From Paroedura picta (lineage: Eukaryota; Chordata; Lepidosauria; Squamata; Gekkonidae), in the NCBI RefSeq assembly GCF_049243985.1, contig NC_135372.1, positions 75,045,818-75,109,817 of the forward strand: 64,000 nucleotides of DNA, given 5' to 3'. Under the pieces are notes generated by a model. That model was not told where the DNA came from. It saw only the letters and a list, made by a program, of their open reading frames with translations, and did no database searches. Below, one piece after another: positions 57,201 to 64,000 of the stretch; the first letter of the stretch is position 1; each line of letters begins with the position of its first letter. Both the position numbers and the translations under genes were made by a program.

Positions 57201-60200
57201 CACCAGAGCTACCGCTACACGTGTGCCAAAGATCAAATCAAGGGTATGGCCAGCCTGATGAGTGGGACCAGCGACAAATTGTGAGAACCCCAGGTTATCC
57301 ATGGCTGACACCAGGTCCAGGCCAAGTCCTGAAGGCAATGCGTCCGCATGGACTTTGAAGACCCCCAAGACCAGAAGCTTTGAGTAGTGCAGCATCCAGG
57401 CAGCCACCTCCTCCAGCAGGCCTGACAGGGAGTCTGGAGGGGCAGAGGGTGCGCAGTACACCAACCAGACAGCCAAGTTCTCGACCGACTCCCTCTCAAA
57501 GCTGACACATTCTATCCCCGGAATCGATGGCACAGGGAAAGCCCTAAAGGAGAAAGACTCCCGGATCAGGACCGCCACCCCCCCCTACCTTGGAGCTGGG
57601 GCTGATGCAGGACGGAAAACCTGGGTGGTGCAAGAACTTTCAGGGCGACTGTTTCACCCTCACGTGCCCAGCTTTCCGTCACGCAAGCCAGGTCAACCTC
57701 ATGCCTTGCGAAGTAGTCTCGCAAGGTCGAGGATTTGTTGTTGATTGACCTGGCGTTGCATAGGATCAGCACCGGTTCCACTGTAGCCCTCTCTCCTACA
57801 AATCTGGGGAGAGGCAGAAGATCTGAAGGGCAGTGCCAGTATAGACCAGACCGCCTTCCGTGGAAATTCCATGGATGGGGCCTCCATGGACCTCCGTACT
57901 TCACTGCCCCCCTATTATTGGATCTCCTCCCACCGCTATACCTGCCTTGTCCCAGAATTACTGGGATCTGTGTCCTGGGCAGGATCTCTATTCCTGTATC
58001 CTCGCGCCCATCCATAGACCCAGTCTGAAGTTGCTACAGGCAGACCACTAACCTAGCTGTAAGCCCCTAGCTGTCTAAACTAACCCACCACCCCAACAAC
58101 CCTAATCTAATTACAGCTAAAAACCCAACAAACCAGTGGGGTATGTGTCAGGGATCCTGCTGGAATCCAGCAGCTGTCCTCTGACACCTTCTCCACTGCC
58201 TAATAACAATTTCTAGGTAAAAATATTCCCTCTCCCCAAGGATTTGAAAAGTCTTTCTCATTGTGTTCAGAGAGGTTATATTTGTAGGCAATTTGAAACT
58301 TACGTTTACATATGACCCAAGCTTCTTCATCACATGTCTCACCACTGGTTCTCATTTCAAAGAAGTTGTATTCTTCCAGGTTGACAAAACCATTCCCATC
58401 CAGATCAATCATTTCAAATATTTCTGACAAGGCTGTTCTAGAAAGTTGAAGACAGGATAATTTTACAGATAATCTGCTTCCTGTTTCGTTTAATTTGTGG
58501 CTCAGCAGCTTTCTTTGGTTGTTTGGGGTGATGAATTATTTCAGCAACACAAAACATTTGCAAAGACATGAGAAAGAGCAAGCCTAAACTTTTTACAAAA
58601 ACTGCCCTTCCTCACCTGAACTCCTTAGTAAGCGCCAAGCATCCATTCCCATCTTCATATATGAGTTTAGCTTCTTTGGCAATTTGCTTTTTCATTTTCT
58701 TGAATCTACAGCCAGTGGTGAAAGGAATTAGCCAATAATCACCAGCTCCAAGTTCTCCTCTCCAACCAAAAGTCTACCGCAAAACAGATACATTACATGT
58801 TTTAATTTCTAATACCACCATTATTTTTCAAATTCACAAATTCACTGGAGTAAGTCATTCAGAAGTAACAAATTCACAAAGTATTTGGTAAATAACATAT
58901 AGATACTCATACCAATGTAGCTCAAACACTATACATTTCCCATGTATACACAAAATAAATCAAGGATCATAACATTGAGGGGTAGTGCCTTGAATGTTAA
59001 GGCTTGGACACTGGAAACCTGGGTTCAAACACCCATTCAGAAAGGCTTCACATGACAGGCAGGGATTGCTGAAGCTTGGCATTTATCCTCTGTATGTTTG
59101 GAGAGAAGCATATTCTCATAACACTTTTCAAGATATAGTTGTGTATTCTAAATTAAAGTGGTCCCCAACCTTTTTATCACTGGGGACTGGTCAACACTTG
59201 ACAATTTTACTGAGGCTTGGGGGGGGAGTAGTCTTTTGCCGAGGGGCGTCGCCACTGCCTGAGCCCCTGCTCTGCTTGCTTTCCCGCTGGCGCCCCTAAC
59301 TTCCTGCTGACCAGCAGATGCACAGTGCTGCGCAGGGGAAAACATTGAAGGGTTGCCCTTGATGTATTTTGACATGACCTATACATGAAACGTGAACAGC
59401 ACATTATATTTTGTTATTACCCATAAATAAAAATGGACACTCTTACATTAAAATAAGAAGGGTTGTTTTTTATATTCCACTTTTCTCTACCAGGAGTTTC
59501 AAAACTGCTTACAATCACCTTCTCTTTCCTCTCCCTACAACAGACACCCTGTGAGGTAGGTGAAGCCGAGAGAGCCCTGATGTTACTGCTCCATGAGAAC
59601 AGCTCTATCAGTGATGTGGCAAGCCCAAAGTCATCCAGTTGGCTGTGTGTGGAGGAGTGGAGGATCAAACCCGGCTCGCCAGATTAGAAGCCGCCACTCT
59701 TAACCACTACACCAAGCTGGCTCTCCACACCAATCCAGCTTCATACAGAAACATTAAAAATGTCCCCAACCTCTTTATTTCGTAGTTCAGTGAAGTTCAC
59801 AACTTTTAGTTTTTCCTCAGTTTCGTTTTCGTTTAAAATATACAAAGCAGTGTCCACTGCTAACCATGGAGAACATTTTCCTGAAAACAAAAAAGTAGCA
59901 AAAAAATTGTTTTAATTAAAAAGAAAACCTTAACTCAGATATGCAGTTGAACTTAGATAGAAATCTAAAATTAATTCAAAAGCTTGGCTCCAGAGGCAAA
60001 GAAACAGAAGGAAAGTCCCAACTAGCACTGTAAATGCTGGTGGAAGAGCCTGCTTAGCAGTTCTGAGCTACAGATACAGAAGCCTTTATTGGCATAATGA
60101 ACAATACAAGTGGAGAGATACAAAGTAATAAAATTTAAAAAAATCAAGCAAAAAAATCCAAGTTTTGTTAAAAACAAGGAATTAATTATAAAAACTTTGC

Positions 60201-61322
60201 CTAAAAATGCTGCAATGCAGACGATTTGAGCAGGATCCTTGCTATCAAGTAATTTATTAACTATTACAGTTTCATCACAATGGAATTGAAAGGAGGACAG
60301 AATGTCAGATATCACATAGCGGTATAAAGTAAATTTGGGGCAAAACAAAATAATATGAGGAAGAAGATCAGGGACCATATAACCATATAACCATGAAAAC
60401 ATAGTCTCTCCACTAAATGAATACAGTTAAGCCTCCCTGAGAGAACGTTCTGAGCTACAAGATGGAGCTTGTGTAGCAATTCTTACTTGGGAAATTTGTA
60501 CAAGCTGAAAAGCATGTTTGGACTGATTTTTACTTTTCTTGAATAACACTGTAGGACAAGCTTTGAAACAACTCTTTCTTGAGCTACCTCCCGTATGTAG
60601 ATGAGTATTTTTGAATCCAAGTATGCAAGCTGGGTTAAGTGAATCATGATTCTTGCATCTTCCTTCACTTTCCTCTCCCAGCAGTCATTTCTGTCCCCGA
60701 GAAATCTGATTCCTGGAGTTACGGAAACTGTATGTGGGCTGGAGGGCTGCAGTGAGGAGGAGAAAGGGGTCAAAATTACTCCATCTTCCCTCCTTTGTCA
60801 ATGGAATTCCACTGACAGAAGAGGCAGGAGGTGCTTCACCTCCTTCACACTGCAGCCATTGACCCAGGAGCCAGTGTGTCTGAGATTTGAAATGGCTGCT
60901 AGAGGAACTGGGGAAGATATCCCCTTCTGTGGATTAATCTCTGGATCCAGTCCATTATGTTTTGGAGATTGTTATTAGAAGGTTTCATATGCAAGGGAAA
61001 TTGTTAGCATATAAAAATGTTGCATACATTTATTTTTTAAATCCTACAACTGAATTAATGTTTTTAACTTTTTGCTATGTTCTTGTTAAATTAGACCATT
61101 CACAAATCACTCACTGATCACCTCATAAGCTGATTTATCACTCACTTTCCCATTTCTGGAAAAAAAATAAGTATTCTTACCTTCCATTTGGCTAAAACAT
61201 ACAGGCTTAATGGTGATACATACTGTTGATCTCTGAGGTAACAATAACTTGTATTTATGACTAACTACTTCATCATTGTCCTCCAAGAAGAAACATCCTT
61301 TGGAATATGCACAATGCCATTC
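45205..61322 (-). CDS. EFCAB7: EF-hand calcium-binding domain protein 7, 3' eight coding exons
   Basis: EFCAB7 works with IQCE to tether the EVC-EVC2 complex at the base of the primary cilium, tuning Hedgehog signalling. Exons in transcript order are 61322-61181, 59880-59771, 58773-58616, 58437-58304, 49817-49669, 48512-48303, 47050-46943 and 45279-45205. Phases agree throughout and give 361 residues plus TAA, about the last 57 percent of the roughly 629-residue human protein. Visible are a calpain-domain-like region (FTELRNKE, then TFGWRGELGAGDYWLIPFTT), an EF-hand loop DLDGNGFVNLEE and the conserved end VCQHVMPLNEQEEWIY. The N-terminal exons lie beyond the window. The 8.5 kb intron at 49818-58303 is filled with LINEs. 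Confidence 0.94.
45918..46496. repeat. Dispersed repeat X, copy 1
   Basis: It shares several blocks, in inverted order, with 63318-63612: AAACCTCTGAAACATTCTTC, a GTCATTGGC block, and TATGATTGTATATGGTCATG (as read on the minus strand) with CCCAATAAT beside it. Its outer ends are weakly inverted (AAGGCTG/AGACTTTC-type), so a DNA transposon is possible. It has a G run at about 46341. Confidence 0.5.
46500..46940. other. EFCAB7 last intron part, nothing recognised
   Basis: AT-rich intronic DNA with a GTT-rich tract near 46840. No supported feature. Confidence 0.45.
46943..47050 (-). CDS. EFCAB7: EFCAB7 penultimate exon
   Basis: A 108-nt phase-0 exon encoding TEDKTIIHLNNERSKNCVNN to EVAPKSMM. 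The acceptor is CTTACAG|ACT and the donor is ATG|GTAATG. Confidence 0.92.
47310..48078 (+). repeat. L2 LINE fragment, C-terminal RT and 3' UTR
   Basis: Translation gives VFTVARSALFFLCQAYQLVP, then HATVTCKLDHCNGLLGILHK and LQVIQNAAARLLTVSSW, the classic L2 thumb region. It ends in AATAAATAAATAA. It is 5' truncated and antisense to EFCAB7. Confidence 0.85.
48303..48512 (-). CDS. EFCAB7: EFCAB7 exon
   Basis: A 210-nt phase-0 exon encoding ACPFSINIYAEKCKPQIKPI to TRITSVIENK. The acceptor is TTCAATAG|GCA and the donor is AAG|GTATTG. Confidence 0.93.
48520..49660. other. EFCAB7 intron with a short GC-rich block
   Basis: Mostly AT-rich. The stretch at about 49190-49460 is unusually GC-rich, with open frames in both directions (e.g. 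MEQTRMASLANQEAWERSAV), but no known family was recognised. Confidence 0.4.
49669..49817 (-). CDS. EFCAB7: EFCAB7 exon
   Basis: This exon encodes (Q)NFETKNNELTKQGFMDLN to GYNKAMELTE. The acceptor is AAAATAG|AGA and the donor is GAG|GTATGC. The last phase-0 boundary continues with ACPF in the next exon. Confidence 0.94.
50154..50183. repeat. (TGTATG)n microsatellite
   Basis: About five hexamer units lie next to the 3' end of the L2 copy. Confidence 0.85.
51565..54047 (-). mobile_element. 2.48 kb non-LTR element with 16-bp target duplication
   Basis: It is flanked by AGGATGGGGGAGACTT at 51549-51564 and 54048-54063, splitting a CR1 copy. A T run at its left edge is the poly(A) tail of a minus-strand retrotransposon. 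It has an open frame at 53117-52557 but no recognisable reverse transcriptase, so it was presumably moved by another element's machinery, perhaps L1. The tail-side part contains two sets of diverged near-tandem repeats (about 51600-51790 and 52245-52495). It may be an L1-derived, ORF1-only type; this is inferred. Confidence 0.8.
52557..53117 (-). CDS. Open frame of the non-LTR element (186 residues, ORF1-like?)
   Basis: It starts MSMLKKIAHLLEIQTQDLKE, with a helix-prone N-terminal stretch through MLMEFKGIKGEV that could form a coiled coil, then a polar, lysine- and glutamate-rich middle and a basic segment. It has no zinc knuckle or clear RRM. The N-terminal style recalls L1 ORF1 proteins, but the RNA-binding domain is not evident. 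It lies centrally in the inserted element with a long leader upstream. Confidence 0.4.
   Translation of the reverse strand: MSMLKKIAHLLEIQTQDLKEFTDGLLKNMLMEFKGIKGEVSNRNDELIIVADDSSKQDGKLPAEEKSETMEMEKGMSEPCSPDKDTLPKKTYSHSKTTVHKNQSKDIWICGESNRLKGASWKKICTDIGVQEVQLFQDLPMYTPREKLQLHFLSQRPTGQNISQWEQQDATSLDMRPPLRSLGNGM
54745..58150 (-). repeat. L2 LINE, nearly full length
   Basis: From right to left are an APE-type endonuclease (LILCNARSINNKSSTLRDYF, HEVDLACVTESWA, then HTLDLIFGTRVAVALVANNI and WSDHH), a linker and a reverse transcriptase (LNPYPSWLLRSG, LDLSAAFDEVNHEILAHRL, GIPQGAILSPTLFNIYMYPL, YADDTQLY). The C-terminus (VFFHLCQAWLLVPYLPSEHL, LVQNVAARVLTG) and an AT-rich 3' UTR ending in a TTTA tract at 54745 follow. 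The endonuclease motif usually GDFN reads GVFK here. The frame shifts near 57570 within a C run, and a second break separates endonuclease from RT. The 5' end is about 150 bp from the EFCAB7 EF-hand exon. Confidence 0.92.
58304..58437 (-). CDS. EFCAB7: EFCAB7 exon carrying the EF-hand
   Basis: This exon encodes TALSEIFEMIDLDGNGFVNL to EEAWVICK. The loop D-L-D-G-N-G-F-V-N-L-E-E has acidic or polar residues at positions 1, 3, 5 and 12, as needed for calcium binding. The donor is AAAC|GTAAGT. Confidence 0.94.
58616..58773 (-). CDS. EFCAB7: EFCAB7 exon
   Basis: This exon encodes TFGWRGELGAGDYWLIPFTT to CLALTKEF plus a split codon. The acceptor is GCGGTAG|ACT and the donor is TTCAG|GTGAGG. Confidence 0.92.
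58985..59060 (+). repeat. SINE head remnant
   Basis: A degraded tRNA-related segment with GGAAACCTGGGTTCAAACAC (B box) and no body. Confidence 0.4.
59158..59345. mobile_element. Partial hAT non-autonomous element
   Basis: Similar to the left half of the element at 27915-28264 (GTGGTCCCCAACCTTTTTAT, ACTTGACAATTTTACTGAGG, then the GTCGCCACTGCCTGAGCCCC block). It lacks the right end. Confidence 0.8.
59455..59723 (-). repeat. tRNA-derived SINE (type A)
   Basis: The minus-strand copy starts AGCTTGGTGTAGTGGTTAAG, with body GTAGGGAGAGGAAAGAGAAG and the usual end. It lies 47 bp from an EFCAB7 exon (59771-59880), on its downstream intron side. Confidence 0.85.
59771..59880 (-). CDS. EFCAB7: EFCAB7 exon with weak donor
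   Basis: This exon encodes KCSPWLAVDTALYILNENET to TELRNKE. The acceptor is TTTTCAG|GAA. The donor reads GAG|GTTGGG, poor at +3 and +4. It is fixed by phase and by the conserved NKE/TFGW junction. Confidence 0.9.
60060..60450 (-). repeat. Probable LINE C-terminal fragment, clade unclear
   Basis: The minus-strand frame includes PDLLPHIILFCPKFTLYRYV and DPAQIVCIAAFLGKVFI, resembling the histidine/cysteine-bearing C-terminus of non-LTR ORF2 proteins (H-x3-C style). The polar 3' part is AT-rich. The family was not determined. Confidence 0.5.
61181..61322 (-). CDS. EFCAB7: EFCAB7 exon (first in this window)
   Basis: This exon encodes EWHCAYSKGCFFLEDNDEVV to KPVCFSQMEG. The acceptor is GTCATTAG|GAA and the donor is GAAG|GTAAGA. 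Upstream exons should lie beyond 64000, because none was recognised between here and the edge. Confidence 0.88.
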
Positions 61323-61329
61323 CTAATGA

Positions 61330-62925
61330 CAAATCAAATGGTTAGCACATTAGAAGCTATACGACTCTCAGTAAAGCAGTGGACTTTGATAGTCACTCAC
61401 AATACTCTCTCTTGGCTGAGTGCTTTTGGCACTGTTAAAATGTTCACGCTTTCCCTCCTTTTCTTTCTTTACAGATGATCTGCTAAACCTGTTTACTACA
61501 TGCAGTTTTATATAAAAGCTAATTTTGCCTTCAGATAAATTGGGAAGTTTAAGTCTAATTTATGTATTTAAAACATTTCTCTTCCACCATCTCTTTGGAC
61601 TCTACATGGTACATAATGCAGTAACCAAAACACAAAGGCATGAATGGACAAAATTTAAACAGATTTCAAAAAATTTCCAATTTAAAAGCATTCAGTAATA
61701 TAAATAACTTGAACGTAATGACTTTGTTGATAAAGCAAGATCTGAACAGAGATATCCCAGCTCACAGTCTCTGATTCACACTATATTTGTCTTCTGCACT
61801 TAAATGTGGTTAACATTTCAAACAATACAAGCAATTACCACAAGCCAGAGGAATCTGACAACATCTCAAATAGCAGAATGGATTATTTTGCGTTCATTCT
61901 ACAGAAAACATAACCACACTGTGGCTAGCACGTACAATTCTGTAGAACCCAAACTCTAGCTTGTTATGCTTCAAGAAGGCATAAGGTGGTGCTACAGTCT
62001 CTAAAAAGAGAAATGGGCTGGGGAAGTATAATGTTTCTTATTGCCGTTTGCACATCATATTGTTTTCAAAAGTGAGTAACATGGGACACACAAAAGGTTA
62101 CACTGCTAATGAAACCACACATTTACCAAAACTATAATATTAAGCAGTGAAATGGACACAATTTCAGCTTAGGGCAGAATCCATTTGGCATCCCCCTAAG
62201 TCATTTTGACTGAGATTCTTCATAAAAGGTCCATTGAAGTGAACAGTGCAGTGCAATCGTGGTTACTTCAGCAAAGAAGGCTTCTTTTCCACTGTAGATT
62301 ATTACAAAAATAAGAGCATGGAGAAATATAATTTCCCTGTGCCTTTCCATATTTCTCTGGGTTTGTTTTGAAAATCTAATTCCTACATGTGCTATTCTGT
62401 ACAGTCTATTTGCAACACACTGCAGCATGGAGGACTACAGGTTATATAGCTCACTCTTTTATATATTAATGATGATTAAACTCTGTTTCACTGCAGGGCA
62501 GTGAATAAGAGCACCTTTAGGTAGTTTGCAGATGCATATGTGTATAATTTATCACATGCAGGCCCAGTTTATACGCCAGAATAACTGGAAGAGCTCCTAT
62601 GTAATTAGGAAGGCATGACACTACTTAGTATGAGTAAGGCATGTGTTTACTGTGTGATGCCCCCGGTCCCCCATCAGTAACTGTGTAATCCTAAATACAG
62701 TTCCATCCTTCTAACACCACTGAAGGGTGTGACTCTTTGACATTTTACTATATTTTATTATACACAGGAAATTCACAACTAGCCCTCCTCTTCCCCAGTA
62801 ACCCCTGCCCTATACCCAGAGGAAGGCAAAAAAACCCTCCAGGATCCCTGGGCCATTCTAGCTTGGAGGAAAAGTCCTCCTTGATCCCAAAATGGCAATT
62901 GGCATTATAAATTGGCAAAATAAAA
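61330..62925. other. EFCAB7 intron, nothing recognised
   Basis: AT-rich intronic DNA. No further EFCAB7 exon was recognised here. Confidence 0.45.
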
Positions 62926-62929
62926 TGAT

Positions 62930-63335
62930 ACCATTGCTTCACATTATCTTCTGCTGATGCAACTCGAAATTGCATTTGCTGTTTGCTACCACATCACACT
63001 ACTGAGTCATGTTCATTTTATGGTCTACTAAGACTGCTGTATCCTTTTTGCATGTACTACTGCCAAGACAAGTCTTCTCCATCCTATAATTATGCATTTG
63101 ATTTTTTCTGAACTAAATGCATAACTTTACATTTATCTGTGTTGAAATTAATTTTATTAATTTTAGTTTCCCAGGCTGACAAGATTCTGTCTGCTACTGT
63201 ATTTGATACCCCTTTCAACATAGTATCATCTGCATATTTAATGTGTATCTCCCACTAATTCTGTCATCCAAATCATTTATAAAGATGCTGAATAACACAG
63301 GGCCCAGGACAGAACCCTGGGGTTTCTTGATGGCC
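62930..63335 (-). repeat. CR1 LINE fragment covering RT catalytic core
   Basis: On the minus strand it reads PQGSVLGPVLFSIFINDLDD, then YADDTMLKGVSNTVADRI and INFNTDKCKVMHL, the RT palm of CR1. It ends abruptly at the left of repeat X copy 2. Frame-broken. Confidence 0.88.
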
Positions 63336-63612
63336 CTGGAAGGGCTTCCCAAATGGGTGGGAGTTAATTATTTTAAATATATTTTTTAAAATTTGTTAAA
63401 CATTTATTGGGTGATATGACCATATATAGTCATGTTGACCCGCCACCTCCCTCCTAAAACTGCCAATGATGAGCCTGGAGCAGGTGGGTAAGCATGTACA
63501 CAGCTATGCTTCCCAACCATTTTCTGCCTGATTGTGCCACTTCTGGGGGTTCTCAAAGCCTGAAGAATGTTTCAGGGGTTTCTTTATGATAAAAAAGTTG
63601 AGGAAGACTGTT
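63318..63612. repeat. Dispersed repeat X, copy 2
   Basis: It begins near CCCTGGGGTTTCTTGATGGC and includes ATTTATTGGGTGATATGACC and TATAGTCATGTTGACCCGCC. It ends AATGTTTCAGGGGTTTCTTT. It matches 45918-46496 in the opposite orientation and adjoins the broken CR1. Confidence 0.55.
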
Positions 63613-63726
63613 CTAGATCTTGCAAAGCCAATCTACAAATAGCTATCCATACAAGTCTACTTCTTGTCACTGTTATCTTTCATTACAAGAGAGTTTTTCT
63701 CGTTGTTAGTCACAGTGTGACTACAT

Positions 63727-64000
63727 AAAGGTAAAGGTAAAGGTATCCCCTGTGCAAGCACCGAGTCATGTCTGACCCTTGGGGTGACGCCCTCCAGCGT
63801 TTTCTTGGCAGACTCAATACGGGGTGGTTTGCCAGTGCCTTCCCCAGTCATTACCGTTTACCCCCCAGCAAGCTGGGTACTCATTTCACCGACCTCGGAA
63901 GGATGGAAGGCTGAGTCAACCTTGAGCCGGCTGCTGGGATCGAACTCCCAACCTCATGGGCAGACAGCTTCAAACAGCATATCGCTGCCTTACCACTCTG
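63727..64000 (-). repeat. tRNA-derived SINE (type B), cut by window edge
   Basis: The 3' end AAAGGTAAAGGTATCCCCTG is followed by the full body and most of the tRNA-like head. Its 5' terminus lies beyond position 64000. Confidence 0.88.

Noticed and set aside
62748-62975. Possible further upstream EFCAB7 exon
   Set aside because: The frame lacks splice signals and overlaps the decayed CR1 copy.

Overview
The window is vertebrate nuclear DNA with intron-rich genes, and the repeat content points to a squamate reptile: old L2 and CR1 LINEs, tRNA-derived SINEs of types I associate with lizards, and hAT elements with short non-autonomous relatives. Two host genes are resolved, both on the minus strand. 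Their order and shared orientation match the EFCAB7-PGM1 neighbourhood of human chromosome 1p31 as I recall it. The species cannot be fixed from the sequence alone.

PGM1 (phosphoglucomutase 1) is complete, with eleven coding exons between 33603 and 2484. All splice phases agree, and the joined CDS predicts 562 residues, the length I recall for the human main isoform. A CpG-rich promoter surrounds first exon 1A (about 33.0-33.85 kb). A second first exon, 1B, lies at 21404-21661 and matches the muscle-type isoform. Catalytic Ser117, the DGDGDR metal loop, the GEESFG sugar loop and the RLSGTGSAG phosphate loop are intact. Intron 3 has a GC donor.

EFCAB7, an EF-hand protein of the ciliary Hedgehog pathway, fills 45205-61322 with its last eight coding exons (361 residues and stop). 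Its 5' exons lie beyond the right edge.

Between the genes (33.9-45.2 kb) are intergenic repeats: a 4.1 kb hAT transposon fossil with nested insertions, a short hAT-like element, CR1 tails and a near-tandem duplication. Three short segments there look like a phase-consistent exon chain ending in a stop. They may be an alternative EFCAB7 tail or part of an unrecognised gene.

The introns are rich in repeats. The largest EFCAB7 intron (49.8-58.3 kb) holds a three-level nest (L2 interrupted by CR1, interrupted by a 2.5 kb non-LTR element with a 16-bp target duplication) and then a nearly whole L2. PGM1 intron 1 holds a frame-broken, protein-like fragment just upstream of exon 1B and a GC-rich 168-bp palindrome. 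I recognised no RNA gene, CRISPR array, endogenous retrovirus or LTR element. I found no clear new biological system; the best leads are the three-exon chain, the fragment upstream of exon 1B and the GC-rich palindrome.
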